The notes below the pieces were generated by a model. That model was not told where the DNA came from and did not search any database. It saw only the letters and a list, made by a program, of their open reading frames with translations. From Prochlorococcus marinus str. MIT 1013 (GTDB lineage: Bacteria > Cyanobacteriota > Cyanobacteriia > PCC-6307 > Cyanobiaceae), in assembly GCF_027359395.1 (NCBI RefSeq), contig NZ_CP114778.1, forward strand, positions 558,001-622,000: a stretch of DNA of 64,000 nucleotides. The letters are read 5' to 3'. The translations under genes were made by a program, and so were the position numbers. Of the stretch, positions 8,492 to 17,388 are shown one piece after another. The first letter of the stretch is position 1; the number at the start of each line of letters is the position of its first letter.

Positions 8492-8788
8492 ATGAATCCA
8501 ATAAACGTTTTCAAAAAATGGTTACTGAATCTTCTAATACCCATCATAGAAGGAACTAATAAAATTAAGGATTCATCTCAAGAGAAAAGATTTCAAGACT
8601 TATTTAAGAAAAGAAAAAGTGCCTTAATTGTTGGAGCCTTGGTTTTCTGTTTAATAGTATTTGGAATTGGTAAAAGTTTGAGTTTCTTTACTGGGGTCAT
8701 AGCATGTAGCCCATTTGTTGTCATATTGTGGAGTTCTTTTGGTGAGCAACTAATGGGTATGTTTAAATTTAAAAAGAATAAAAAATGA
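8492..8788 (+). CDS. Hypothetical membrane protein (98 aa)
   Basis: ATG 8492 opens a basic, amphipathic N-terminal third, then two hydrophobic helices (about 45-62 and 65-82) and a Lys-rich tail. No family is recognised. It stands alone near the left boundary of the element, and its reading frame is clean. Confidence 0.55.
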   Translation: MNPINVFKKWLLNLLIPIIEGTNKIKDSSQEKRFQDLFKKRKSALIVGALVFCLIVFGIGKSLSFFTGVIACSPFVVILWSSFGEQLMGMFKFKKNKK

Positions 8789-9007
8789 TTCGTTGCTGTA
8801 ACTTGCAATAAACATATATATTTAACACATAAATCATGTGAATAGAGATCACTTATGCTTTAGCAAATCTTGCAATACTTGGATTATTCTTTTATGTTAA
8901 TTATCGAATGACTAAAAAATAAAATGAAAAGGTTTACCCTAGATCGAACAAGCTAGGTTTAAATCAAAAAAATTTAATTATTAATCTTTACTTTCTATTA
9001 ATTCTAC

Positions 9008-9184
9008 TCAACTTCTTGAAATAACTTTCGAAGTCAATGGTGTATCTATAAATGCATAACTAAAAGCAAGGACGAAAAAAGCCAATAAAGAACTTAAAAA
9101 TAAAAAAAGAATAAATATTCCAGTACTGGAATTAACGTTAAAAAATTCTGCAGCCTTTAGAAGTTCATTTCCAGCAAAACCCAT
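9008..9184 (-). CDS. Small membrane protein (58 aa)
   Basis: ATG 9184 encodes MGFAGNELLKAAEFF followed by one long hydrophobic helix and a short tail ending SKVISRS. The layout resembles the mini-membrane proteins common in this genus. The function is unknown. Confidence 0.5.
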   Translation of the reverse strand: MGFAGNELLKAAEFFNVNSSTGIFILFLFLSSLLAFFVLAFSYAFIDTPLTSKVISRS

Positions 9185-9650
9185 AGAAATTTTAAATAAT
9201 TACTTTTAATATAGTTCTAAACATAAATTCAGAATGTAATCAATAAATGTTTTCAAAGATAAGGAAAATATATTTAAACCCTTCATTTATTACAATCATA
9301 TGAAAACTATTAAAAAAAAAAGCCACGTGCCTTAAACGTAGCTCTAAATAAACTTTGGCGAGTGTCCTACTAAAGACCAAAGCATTAATATTAAAGCAAA
9401 AAAAAATATTAAGATCTACATTAAATCATATTTTTTAAGATAAATTTTAATGGCTAATTTAGTAAAAAAAGGTATATCTTAAGAAGACATTAGAGACAAT
9501 CTATGGTTAATAATATTTCCTATAAGGAAATTGGAATAAGTTTGTATATCAGTAATCGAGATGAATATCCATTTGATACATAGAATTGTTTAAAAAATTA
9601 TTTCGCAAAAACTAATTTTTAATCATAAATAAAAAAGAGGTTTCTTTTTT
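9185..9650. other. AT-rich intergenic region
   Basis: About 465 bp with no gene I can support. It contains homopolymer A tracts and short frames only. Confidence 0.4.
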
Positions 9651-9839
9651 ATGGAATCACAACGAAGAAAAAGTATTTTATTTGATGTGCTTGATGGAAT
9701 TCCTCCTCAAGGGAAAGAAAGTAAAGCGGTGATGAATTATAGAAAAGATATCGAACGAAGTCATTTAGCATTGGAAGAAGAGGCGATGAGACTAGGATTA
9801 AGTAGAGATGTTATTGAATTCACTGAAGATTTCAGATAG
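9651..9839 (+). CDS. Small hypothetical protein (62 aa)
   Basis: A soluble, charged, probably helical protein (MESQRRKSILFDVLDG...). A purine-rich aagagg lies upstream. It abuts the next small gene with no gap (stop 9837-9839, next ATG 9840), so they form a two-gene unit. Confidence 0.6.
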   Translation: MESQRRKSILFDVLDGIPPQGKESKAVMNYRKDIERSHLALEEEAMRLGLSRDVIEFTEDFR

Positions 9840-10007
9840 ATGTCCAGACAATCTCCTAGAGAAGTTGAACTTCTTGAAATATGTGACTACTTAGAGAAGG
9901 TTTTAAGAGATGGATCTAGAAGCTCAATAGCCTCAACGCTTAAATTGCTAAGTAGAGATAATTGCCCCTTCACTCCGATTCTTAAAGCAAAGGGAATTAT
10001 TGAGTAG
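9840..10007 (+). CDS. Small hypothetical protein (55 aa)
   Basis: Begins directly after the stop of the 9651 gene (MSRQSPREVELLEICDYLEK...). It is helical and charged, with a C-terminal FTPILKAKGIIE. Tight coupling to its neighbour supports both. The function is unknown. Confidence 0.5.
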   Translation: MSRQSPREVELLEICDYLEKVLRDGSRSSIASTLKLLSRDNCPFTPILKAKGIIE

Positions 10008-10084
10008 CAAAAAGTAAAACCACCTCAATGTTGAAGGTATAACAAAAAGAGGCATGATATGTTTACGAAACAATTACTTAATCA

Positions 10085-10711
10085 ATGCTGATAACTCAAA
10101 AATTATGGGAACGCAATTATAATCTTGCATCATTAAGCCTTAATACTAAATTCGTCCAGGGGATAAAAAATGGAGATCTTCCTAAAACCAAATTTCAAGA
10201 ATATTTAGCTCAAGATTATTTTTTTTTAGAAAGTTTCGCTCGGGCATACGGTTTAGCAGTTTCCAAGTCAAGAAATAAAAAAATCATCAAAACTTTAAGC
10301 GTACTGTTATCAGGAGTATCAGAGGAGTTGATTCTGCATGAAACTTATGCAAAAGAATGGGATATTGATTTAACTACAAATTTAATAGGACCAGCTACAA
10401 AAAAATATACTGATTTTTTAGAAGAAGTCTCCTTAAATTTAAGTTTAATTGAAATAATGAGCGCAATGACACCATGTATGCGTTTATATTCTTGGCTTGG
10501 AAAAAAATTATTAAATATGATTTCCGATAATCCTTATAAAGAATGGATCTTAACTTACTCTGATAAAAGTTTTGATAATCTTGCAAAATCACTAGAAAAT
10601 CTAATAGATGAATATGATGAATCATATGATATTGAACAAGTTAATTTTCTATATAAAAGATCTATGGAGTTGGAACTAGATTTTTTCAATGCCTATTCTT
10701 CTTTCTCTTAG
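10085..10711 (+). CDS. tenA: TenA/Thi-4 family aminopyrimidine aminohydrolase (thiaminase II type)
   Basis: A 208-residue all-helical protein with TenA hallmarks: LPKTKFQEYLAQDYFFLESF early, and an active-site cysteine in AMTPCMRLYSWLGK. It would hydrolyse degraded thiamine pyrimidines (formyl-aminopyrimidine or aminopyrimidine) to HMP, or thiamine itself. The thiD gene starts 32 bp downstream, so the product can be phosphorylated by its neighbour. I see no TPP riboswitch upstream. The exact substrate preference cannot be read from the sequence. Confidence 0.85.
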   Translation: MLITQKLWERNYNLASLSLNTKFVQGIKNGDLPKTKFQEYLAQDYFFLESFARAYGLAVSKSRNKKIIKTLSVLLSGVSEELILHETYAKEWDIDLTTNLIGPATKKYTDFLEEVSLNLSLIEIMSAMTPCMRLYSWLGKKLLNMISDNPYKEWILTYSDKSFDNLAKSLENLIDEYDESYDIEQVNFLYKRSMELELDFFNAYSSFS

Positions 10712-10743
10712 ATTAGAAGAGATTTACCTTATCAGAGGAAATT

Positions 10744-11526
10744 ATGTATTCTAAAATTGTTCTCTCAATCGGTGGTAGTGATTCGGGTGGAGGTGCAGGG
10801 ATTCAAGCAGATCTAAGAACTTTCATGTCTATTAAAGTCCATGGTTGCACTGCAATTACATGTATTACGGCGCAAAATAGTATAGGGGTAACTGGGGTAG
10901 AAGCTGTTGAAAGTCATATATTAATCAATCAAATTGATGCTTTATTCTCGGATTTTGAGATACAGTGTTTAAAGACTGGAATGCTCTTAAACGAAAGAAT
11001 AATTCTAAATACTGGTACAAAGTTGAAGGAATTCGCTATCCCTAAAATCATTGATCCAGTTATGGTTTCAAGGACTGGCGCAAAATTAATTGAAGACAGT
11101 GCAATTAATGCTTATAAAAAATTACTTTTACCTCAGGCAGAAATAGTAACTCCAAATATTTATGAAGCTAATTTACTTTCAAATGTTGAAATAAAAAATG
11201 AAGAAGATATAGAATTTTCTGCTCAAGAAATTTTAAAACTTGGCCCTAAAGCTGTATTAATAAAAGGAGGAGGATTAAATTCCTTGAAAGGTAAAGATTT
11301 TTATATTGATAGAGAAGGTAAAAGAGATTGGTTAATTAATAAATTTATAAATACCTCAAATACACATGGTAGTGGATGTACATTAAGTGCTGCTATTTGT
11401 AGTTATATTGCTTTAGGGTTCAACTTAATTGAGTCAATCAAAAAGGCAAAGTCCTTTATTGAAAAATCATTAAGAAAATCCTATAAGATTGGATCTGGTC
11501 CTGGACCTCTTGGACATCACCAATAA
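10744..11526 (+). CDS. thiD: Hydroxymethylpyrimidine (phosphate) kinase
   Basis: A 260-residue ribokinase-family enzyme. It has the N-terminal IGGSDSGGGAGIQADLRTF motif, DPVMVSRTG in the middle, and the anion-hole motif NTHGSGCTLSAAI near the end, all typical of ThiD. It converts HMP to HMP-PP for thiamine synthesis. Pairing with tenA makes a compact salvage operon. Whether the chromosome holds another thiD cannot be seen here. Confidence 0.92.
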   Translation: MYSKIVLSIGGSDSGGGAGIQADLRTFMSIKVHGCTAITCITAQNSIGVTGVEAVESHILINQIDALFSDFEIQCLKTGMLLNERIILNTGTKLKEFAIPKIIDPVMVSRTGAKLIEDSAINAYKKLLLPQAEIVTPNIYEANLLSNVEIKNEEDIEFSAQEILKLGPKAVLIKGGGLNSLKGKDFYIDREGKRDWLINKFINTSNTHGSGCTLSAAICSYIALGFNLIESIKKAKSFIEKSLRKSYKIGSGPGPLGHHQ

Positions 11527-11642
11527 CAGATAGACTGAGGATTAAAACGATTTTCTTAAGTAAATAAAGAATATAACTTTTAGAACTAAAAAAATTTTAC
11601 AACCAATTAATTCATTAAAAGAAACATTTAATATTAAAAGTT

Positions 11643-12659
11643 TTAATTTAAAATTGTCTTTAAAGAACTAGTCATATCTTCTAATGTTTTTTTAAAAGGG
11701 GTTGGCTCCCAATCGAAGATCGAAATAGTTTCGGCTATATCTGCTCCATATCGACCTCTTTTAATCATAGAGGAAGTGCTTTTCATATCTCTATTGAACA
11801 TTGCTAAAGAATTTATTACTTGAGTAGGGACCAAACTCTTTGGAGATTTATTAAATCCTAGTTCTCTTAAAATTTCTGAAATTTCTAAGAATGGAATACC
11901 TTTTTGAGACGTCGCAATTATTCTTTTATGATCACTATGGTGATTCGTTAATGACTGAACATGTAACTTCGCGACATCTCTTACATCTACCACAGTGAAA
12001 TAAATATCTGGCAAAGCTGGGAATTTACCCGTAATCATTTTTGTAATTAAACTCGCTGATATACCTTCTATATCATTGCTAAGTAATGGTCCAAAAACCA
12101 TTCCAGGATGAATAGTAGTCATTGAAAATGACTCGTCGGTTTGGTTGTCAACAAAATCCCAAGCAGCTTTTTCAGCTATTGTCTTGCTTTTTATATATGC
12201 CCCTACATCCTTTGAGGTATCAGTCCAATCATTAGCATTGCAGTAACTCTTGTTATGTCCGTAAGCTATTGCACCCATTGATGAAGTTAGGACTACCTTT
12301 TTAATTTTTGATTTGTGCGCAGCTTTTAATGCCCTTAATGTTCCTTCTAATGCAGGGGTAATTAGTTCATTTTCATGCTTTGGTTCTTCGACAAAGCATG
12401 GAGAAGCTATATGAAAAAGATAATCACAATCAGAGGCCGCATCGTCCCAGCCTTCATCATTAAGTAAATCCAATTTACAAAATTCAAGATTGTTATTGTT
12501 AAATTCTATCCCTAATGATTTTCTTACTTCATTCTCACGCTTTAGATCTCTTAAAGATCCTTTTACTTCATATCCATTATTTAATAATTCTAAAATGCAA
12601 TGCAGAGCAATATACCCTGAAGCACCAGTTACTAGAACTTTTCTTTGATTAACAGTCAT
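11643..12659 (-). CDS. Extended SDR oxidoreductase (dihydroflavonol-reductase-like epimerase family)
   Basis: A 338-residue NAD(P)-dependent extended short-chain dehydrogenase. A Rossmann nucleotide motif VLVTGASGYIALH is at the N-terminus (third Gly replaced by Ala). The catalytic YIKSK motif lies in GAYIKSKTIAEKAAW, with a preceding VVLTSSMGAIAY strand. Segment TTIHPGMVFGP follows. This combination is typical of DFR-like aldehyde or ketone reductases. The substrate is unknown. It converges with thiD and has no evident operon partner. Confidence 0.8.
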   Translation of the reverse strand: MTVNQRKVLVTGASGYIALHCILELLNNGYEVKGSLRDLKRENEVRKSLGIEFNNNNLEFCKLDLLNDEGWDDAASDCDYLFHIASPCFVEEPKHENELITPALEGTLRALKAAHKSKIKKVVLTSSMGAIAYGHNKSYCNANDWTDTSKDVGAYIKSKTIAEKAAWDFVDNQTDESFSMTTIHPGMVFGPLLSNDIEGISASLITKMITGKFPALPDIYFTVVDVRDVAKLHVQSLTNHHSDHKRIIATSQKGIPFLEISEILRELGFNKSPKSLVPTQVINSLAMFNRDMKSTSSMIKRGRYGADIAETISIFDWEPTPFKKTLEDMTSSLKTILN

Positions 12660-12734
12660 TGGATAATATTATCAGTAAAATAAACAGCCTGTTCTTTTTT
12701 TGTGATTGAAGCTATTCATTTACAAGTCAAGTAG

Positions 12735-13061
12735 AAACTTTGTACCAGTTTTATTTATAAAGAAGTTATCACACTAGCTCCACTGGCGAGGAGACAATGG
12801 CTGTATACCTTCAAAGGTATTATTCAATACGCTGATTCTCATGGAAGTGAGCTTACTCAAGAACAGATTATTGGAGGAGATATTTATAGAGACCTTATCC
12901 AGCAAGTAGAAAACTTAATTGAAGGAGAAGATTATGAAGGGCAAACCTACAACGCCTATAAAAGCCGTGATCCTAATTACGAAACTATTTACAAAAAACG
13001 TTTGCAACAAATACGAGAAGATTTTCCTATACCTGATCAATTCAAAGAGTCCTTCATATGA
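12735..13061 (+). pseudogene. Hypothetical ORF with no standard start (about 109 codons)
   Basis: The frame reads coding-like sequence (RQWLYTFKGIIQYADSHGSE ... DFPIPDQFKESFI) and ends at TGA 13059-13061. No ATG, GTG or TTG occurs in a suitable place, so it has either lost its start or uses a rare codon. Its acidic, aromatic make-up looks real. No family is recognised. Confidence 0.45.
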
Positions 13062-13118
13062 ATACATAATGCCAAACCTTATTCCCTCTTTGTTGTAGGA
13101 CTTAAAAAGAAAGTCATT

Positions 13119-13359
13119 ATGGAAGAGTTAATACATTATTTGGTAGATAACAGAAGAATGCCAAGCGAGGTAGGAAGCAACTGAAGAACAAATTGAGAGC
13201 ATAATTATTCCTGTAATGAAAAACATTGCTCAGTAATTCGCTGGTTATATTAATGAACTTCAATGTCCTCCTGAATTTATTGCATTCATGCTTAAGGATG
13301 TTGCAGATGCATTTGAGAACCCAGCGCCCGAAGGCAAAAGTAGTTGTGATTGTTGTTAA
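13119..13359 (+). pseudogene. Broken relative of the 14373 small-protein family
   Basis: ATG 13119 opens MEELIHYLVDNRRMPSEV. A frameshift is then needed to reach IESIIIPVMKNIAQ, which meets TAA at 13234-13236 and continues FAGYINELQCPPEFIAFMLK to TAA 13357-13359 with a Cys-rich end. The middle resembles KKDIITAVYKDINDQIEEM and GCPRSFAAGLL in the 14373 protein. There are at least two lesions. Confidence 0.55.
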
Positions 13360-13450
13360 TTAATTAACTTCTCTTCAACACAAAACTCTTACTTGCAAAT
13401 GTTTTAGAAGTAATTTCCATACAAATCTATTAAGGACAGCTAATTATCTA

Positions 13451-13615
13451 ATGACTAATTCAGTTGAATCAATTGTTATCTCTTTAGGGAATGAACCTGC
13501 AGAGGTCCTTGGTTTCAAAACAGAAGAACAAATAGAAACAGCCTTAATCCCCTTAATGGCAGAAGTTTTAACAATGAAACCCTTACTGTTAAATAAACCA
13601 ATTCACGAAGAATAA
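13451..13615 (+). CDS. Small hypothetical protein (54 aa)
   Basis: ATG 13451 encodes MTNSVESIVISLGNEPAEVL... ending PIHEE. It is soluble, with no recognised domain. It sits among other short accessory genes. Confidence 0.45.
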   Translation: MTNSVESIVISLGNEPAEVLGFKTEEQIETALIPLMAEVLTMKPLLLNKPIHEE

Positions 13616-13736
13616 GACGAAACTAAACACTTTATAAATTATCCAAGGTCCTGATATAGACACAAAGAGTATTAACTCCAATTTCAAGATCAAGATTACC
13701 AGCTATTGAATAAGTAATAGATAAGTTCTTACACGA

Positions 13737-13931
13737 ATGAATGCTGATAATGAGCTAAAAGACATATTGCACATGGCAGTAAAGAATGCAGTTTCAAGAA
13801 TGAAAATCTTAAGAAGTCCTGCTGATCGTCGCTGTTTATTCCATGAATACAAGGAATGGCTAGGAGAAAGTATTGATGATGAAGTTTTAGCAATTCCCAC
13901 AGAGATAATTCAAAACGAACTAGATAAATAA
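13737..13931 (+). CDS. Small hypothetical protein with EYKEWLG-type motif (64 aa)
   Basis: Encodes a soluble helical protein. The middle HEYKEWLGESIDDE resembles EEYKEWIQASEGS in the protein at 30696-30848, so the two belong to one small family present on separate elements. The function is unknown. Confidence 0.55.
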   Translation: MNADNELKDILHMAVKNAVSRMKILRSPADRRCLFHEYKEWLGESIDDEVLAIPTEIIQNELDK

Positions 13932-13994
13932 AGTCAACTCAAAAGGAGGCAACAATACTGTAGGGTCAAGTCGTAAGAAGATAAGGCTTTTAAT

Positions 13995-14267
13995 TTGACA
14001 ATAAAAAATAAAAGCAAGGGAATAGTTCCATGGGATTATCAAATTGGAGATGAGAATTATCAAATAGAGCCTTGGATACTCAAGAAAGGGAAAGAATATG
14101 TAACTATTGAGAAAGACAAAAACAATAAAGGGTTTTTCCAGCTTCAAAAGGATGAAGAGAAACGTCTATCTCTTAACGCTTCGCAAGCTAAATTGACATA
14201 TCATCAACTGATTGAGTTTGGATATAAGCTACGAAAACCTAAGATTGAAATTACAAGTAAAGATTAA
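13995..14267 (+). CDS. Hypothetical protein (90 aa)
   Basis: TTG 13995 start. A basic soluble protein (KNKSKGIVPWDYQIGDENY ... KLRKPKIEITSKD). A good frame among accessory genes. No domain is recognised. Confidence 0.5.
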   Translation: MTIKNKSKGIVPWDYQIGDENYQIEPWILKKGKEYVTIEKDKNNKGFFQLQKDEEKRLSLNASQAKLTYHQLIEFGYKLRKPKIEITSKD

Positions 14268-14372
14268 TATTACTAATTCAACGTAAAGGTATCTTTTGAG
14301 ATATTAATTTCAAGATTACTTGGTAGGGTCGATTTCAAAATCATGTTCATCTATTTCGAATAGCTTATAAAA

Positions 14373-14831
14373 ATGACAGAAGACTGGAATACGACTGATG
14401 AGCTAAAGAAAGACATTATTACAGCCGTTTATAAGGACATAAATGATCAAATAGAAGAAATGGTTCAGGATCTTGGTTGTCCTCGAAGTTTTGCTGCTGG
14501 ATTATTGAAATCTATTGCAGACAACTTTAAAGACGGAACGACAGTCGGCAAGCCTGAATCCTCATATTCTTCTCGTCATGCTTCAACACCAGAGCATGAG
14601 AGAGGTGCACAAGAAATAGTAATCAAGAATGAGAGAGAAGTTAGGAAAGCCTCCTCTGATTTAGTGAAAGATTTCAATAAAAAGATTGAGGTTATTGAAA
14701 ACAACGATACACAAAGTTCTTTATATTCCTCTCGACATCTCTCAACTCAAAACGAAGAAAAAGGAGCTGAAGCAATCGTTATTAAGAACGAAGAAAAAAT
14801 TAGGGAAGAGATGAAAAAGGAGAAATCGTAA
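14373..14831 (+). CDS. Hypothetical protein with internal duplication (152 aa)
   Basis: The N-terminal half is a helical segment (ELKKDIITAVYKDINDQIEE, then LGCPRSFAAGLL). The C-terminal half holds two copies of a motif of about 30 residues: SSYSSRHASTPEHERGAQEI followed by VIKNE, and SLYSSRHLSTQNEEKGAEAI followed by VIKNE. A broken relative lies at 13119. No family is recognised. The repeat suggests a structural or binding role. Confidence 0.6.
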   Translation: MTEDWNTTDELKKDIITAVYKDINDQIEEMVQDLGCPRSFAAGLLKSIADNFKDGTTVGKPESSYSSRHASTPEHERGAQEIVIKNEREVRKASSDLVKDFNKKIEVIENNDTQSSLYSSRHLSTQNEEKGAEAIVIKNEEKIREEMKKEKS

Positions 14832-14890
14832 AAAAGAAATAGCAATAGTGAAATAGCTCTATTTTCTAATGATGTTTTTACTTTGTAATG

Positions 14891-15082
14891 CTATGCAGCT
14901 TCAGTAACTCTTGATTCGTTGCGCTTTTGGTCTAAATAAATTACAGAGTTAGCGACAGGAAATAATTTCTTTTCTAAGTGAGCTATTGCAATTCTTTTTG
15001 TTTCTGTCATTTCTTCTGTATAGAACTTCAAAGGCTGAGAAACATACTGAATGTCTCCACTCATTAAAAAATCACGAAACAT
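14891..15082 (-). CDS. Small hypothetical protein with MSGD...KFYT motif (63 aa)
   Basis: Reads MFRDFLMSGDIQYVSQPLKF, then YTEEMTETKR. The MSGD...KFYTxxxTxTK pattern recurs in the 32274 protein, which suggests the true start may be the second Met at residue 7. Soluble, function unknown. Confidence 0.5.
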   Translation of the reverse strand: MFRDFLMSGDIQYVSQPLKFYTEEMTETKRIAIAHLEKKLFPVANSVIYLDQKRNESRVTEAA

Positions 15083-15129
15083 CTCTGTTTTATATAAGCG
15101 TATTAATAATCAAAGGATAAGATCTTGTT

Positions 15130-15327
15130 ATGAGAACAAAGATGTCCCCTAGAAGAGCTTGTCTTACGGCAGCAATTATGTCTGTACCTCCGACTCTTCT
15201 ATTCGTTATTACTTCAGGACGATTTTCTGCTTATGTAGTTCTGATTGTATCCATACTCATTAATTGGCCTCTAATAAGATGGCTTGATGATCGCCAGTGG
15301 TATAGAGAGTGGAAAAGGGAAGAATAA
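15130..15327 (+). CDS. Small membrane protein (65 aa)
   Basis: Two hydrophobic helices (about residues 10-28 and 32-48) and a charged Trp-rich tail (RWLDDRQWYREWKREE). No family is recognised. Confidence 0.5.
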   Translation: MRTKMSPRRACLTAAIMSVPPTLLFVITSGRFSAYVVLIVSILINWPLIRWLDDRQWYREWKREE

Positions 15328-15336
15328 TGAGATCTT

Positions 15337-15450
15337 TTAACCCATAGACCAACGTCTGACAGTAGTAGGACTAACGCCGTAAACATCTGCGATCTTCTTC
15401 CAGCTCCACCCATAAGAACGAAATCGATTGATCCTTGTCCGTTTGATTTC
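15337..15450 (-). pseudogene. Helix-turn-helix relic
   Basis: The minus strand reads FRSYGWSWKKIADVYGVSPT followed by TVRRWSMG and a stop. This is a resolvase-like HTH tail. No start is visible. A second copy is fused downstream of another relic at 41219-41358. Confidence 0.45.
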
Positions 15451-15559
15451 TAAATTTAAAATAAATATTTATATTTTTTCTATACATTATAGTTTTAGTT
15501 CTTCAGTTCTTAGTCAGACTTGAAAAAGGCAATACATTTGAGAGCTTTTTAAGCATTCC

Positions 15560-16387
15560 ATGGATTTGAAGGATCTTTCGCAAGAAGAAGGTTTTTCTTT
15601 AATAGAACTAGTAGTTGTAGTGTCAGTGCTTGCGGTCTTAGCATCCATTGGTATTCCCACCTTTAATTGTTTTCAGCGTCAAGCAAAGGCTACTGCTGCT
15701 TTGGCAGCCATGAAACAAATTCAAACTGAATGTTTAATCACTAAATTAAGCGAGAAAAACTCATATGAATTTATTCAAAGCAATTTAAATTCTTACCAGA
15801 TTCAATCAGATGGATCAAATAGCTGTGATGGAGAATCAGGCACTGGATTGATTAGTGCAATACCTACTGATACGAATCTATTGCCTACTTTTGTATTGGC
15901 ATTAAGCAGTAATGAATTAAGTTATAGCTTTAAAGGTCAGACAGGGACTGACTTGACAGATTGCTTCGCGTTGATATGTAGTAATGCAGCTCCAAACCCA
16001 GATCCAGATCCAGATCCAGACCCAGATCCCGACCCAGATCCAGACCCAGATCCCGACCCAGATCCAGACCCAGACCCAGACCCAGACCCAGACCCAGATC
16101 CAGACCCAGACCCAGATCCAGATCCCGATCCCGATCCCGATCCAGATCCAGATCCCGATCCAGATCCAGACCCAGGGGGCGGCCTACCACCAGGGACTCA
16201 GGTGAGATATAGGAATATCTACGGAAATAACGGATTAGCTGATGATGGTGGTGAGATGTGGAATGGGGGCTATGATAATTTGCCAACCGGATGCAGGATG
16301 CTTTTGCCAGACTCAACCACCTGGGAGGCTTGTCCGGATGGGTGTGAGCGCACGCCTGGTGGAAATGGGGAGGGTACTTGTCCCTAA
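15560..16387 (+). CDS. Type IV pilin-like protein with Asp-Pro repeat stalk
   Basis: A 275-residue secreted pilin-like protein. The N-terminus has a prepilin peptidase site, EEG/FSLIELVVVV, with the conserved Glu5 and a hydrophobic helix. The core is pseudopilin-like (AKATAALAAMKQIQTEC) to about residue 145. About 60 residues of near-perfect (Asp-Pro)n repeat follow (bases about 15991-16176), then a Cys-containing C-terminal domain (RYRNIYGNNGLADDGGEMW ... GEGTCP). The first 85 bases of the pilin helix are almost identical to the gene at 19124, while the C-terminal part is unrelated. The role is probably surface display or adhesion. Confidence 0.8.
   Translation: MDLKDLSQEEGFSLIELVVVVSVLAVLASIGIPTFNCFQRQAKATAALAAMKQIQTECLITKLSEKNSYEFIQSNLNSYQIQSDGSNSCDGESGTGLISAIPTDTNLLPTFVLALSSNELSYSFKGQTGTDLTDCFALICSNAAPNPDPDPDPDPDPDPDPDPDPDPDPDPDPDPDPDPDPDPDPDPDPDPDPDPDPDPDPDPDPGGGLPPGTQVRYRNIYGNNGLADDGGEMWNGGYDNLPTGCRMLLPDSTTWEACPDGCERTPGGNGEGTCP
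15991..16176 (+). repeat. Hexanucleotide (Asp-Pro) coding repeat
   Basis: A tract of GAYCCN-type codon pairs, mostly cc-aga-tcc variants, encoding alternating Asp and Pro. It is G+C-rich compared with its surroundings and likely to vary in length by slippage. The antisense frames it creates are artefacts. Confidence 0.9.
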
Positions 16388-16428
16388 GGGAATCTCTAGA
16401 GTTAAGACTAAATAGGCGTTTAATAGGA

Positions 16429-16496
16429 CCCTTTTTATGGACTGTGTTTACAGGTCCTGAAGCAATCCCTGTAGTTAGTGAAGAATTAGTTAATTA
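16429..16496 (+). pseudogene. Relic of the small WTVFTGPE membrane protein
   Basis: The frame reads FLWTVFTGPEAIPVVSEELV and stops at TAG. It matches the C-terminal half of the intact protein at 6924-7070. The N-terminal half is missing. Confidence 0.6.
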
Positions 16497-16512
16497 GAGG
16501 CATGATGGGTAT

Positions 16513-17175
16513 ATGAATGAAGGGATTGTCTACGTACTAACCAACCCAGCTATGCCTGGCGTGGTGAAGATTGGCAGAACAGGTAGAGAGATAGGTGCTC
16601 GTTTATCGGACTTATATACAACAGGAGTTCCTCTTCCTTTTGAGTGTGAATATGCAGCAAGAGTTAAAGATCAGAACGAAGTTGAATCAGCTTTTCATTT
16701 AGCTTTTGGACCATATCGAGTTAATCCAAGAAGAGAGTTTTTCAACATAGAACCAGAACAAGCAATCACTTTGCTTAGATTGATGGCATTAGAAGATGTC
16801 ACCCCAGAAGTTCAACAAGAAGCTGAAAGTGTTGATATAAATGCCAAAACATCCACAGAGAAATTTAAAAGAACTAGACGAAAGCAGATGAATCTCTGGA
16901 CGATGGGGTTAATGGGAGAAGAGATCGTTTTTAGAGATGGAGTCACGAAAGCAAAGATTGCTTATGACGGTTGGATAGAACCAGAGGGGTATAAAGCTGA
17001 AGATGGAGAAATTTCTTTAACTAGATACACAAAGGAATTACTTGGAGTTCCTAGAGACGTAAGACCAGCACCCTATTGGACATATAAGGGTGAACGTCTA
17101 AGTGATATCTATGAGCAATGGGCTAATGCTGGTTTCCCCGATAGGTCTGGACAAAAACCTCAGAAAATCAATTAA
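16513..17175 (+). CDS. T5orf172 (GIY-YIG superfamily) domain protein
   Basis: A 220-residue protein. The N-terminal 90 residues carry the T5orf172/MUG113 pattern: GIVYVLTNPAMPGVVKIGRT, then RLSDLYTTGVPLPFECEYAA, an Ala-Phe-His segment ESAFHLAFGPYR and REFF. The GIY-like strand is VYVLTN and the conserved Arg and Glu are in place. The C-terminal half (LTRYTKELLGVPRDVRPAPY WTY) resembles a small DNA-binding add-on found with such domains. It is probably a nuclease or DNA-binding accessory protein of mobile DNA. The function is not proven. Confidence 0.75.
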   Translation: MNEGIVYVLTNPAMPGVVKIGRTGREIGARLSDLYTTGVPLPFECEYAARVKDQNEVESAFHLAFGPYRVNPRREFFNIEPEQAITLLRLMALEDVTPEVQQEAESVDINAKTSTEKFKRTRRKQMNLWTMGLMGEEIVFRDGVTKAKIAYDGWIEPEGYKAEDGEISLTRYTKELLGVPRDVRPAPYWTYKGERLSDIYEQWANAGFPDRSGQKPQKIN

Positions 17176-17178
17176 AAA

Positions 17179-17361
17179 ATGGCAATTATTAAAACAATTG
17201 GATTTGATACTCTTCAGCAAGGTGGACCGGATTCTTTCTACGACGCTGAAGATACACTTTTAGGTGTTTGCGACAGTATTTGTCTTTCAGATTCAGGTCC
17301 AATAAATGAATTAATAACACCAGTAAAAAAAAACACAGGACAACCAAAACAAGGAACTTGA
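17179..17361 (+). CDS. Possible small protein downstream of T5orf172 gene (60 aa)
   Basis: ATG three bases after the T5orf172 stop. The product (MAIIKTIGFDTLQQGGPDSF...) is acidic with no recognised domain. It is supported only by position, so the call is tentative. Confidence 0.35.
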   Translation: MAIIKTIGFDTLQQGGPDSFYDAEDTLLGVCDSICLSDSGPINELITPVKKNTGQPKQGT

Positions 17362-17388
17362 ACGGCAAAAACAGACAACCTTTCACTT

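Noticed and set aside
15991-16176. Possible CRISPR array
   Set aside because: The repeats are contiguous codon pairs with no spacers, and there are no cas genes in the window.
15930-16316. Long antisense ORFs over the Asp-Pro repeat
   Set aside because: The hexanucleotide repeat is open in several frames. The products are simple Leu/Gly/Asp or Gln/Ile/Thr repeats with no start signals, so they are shadows.
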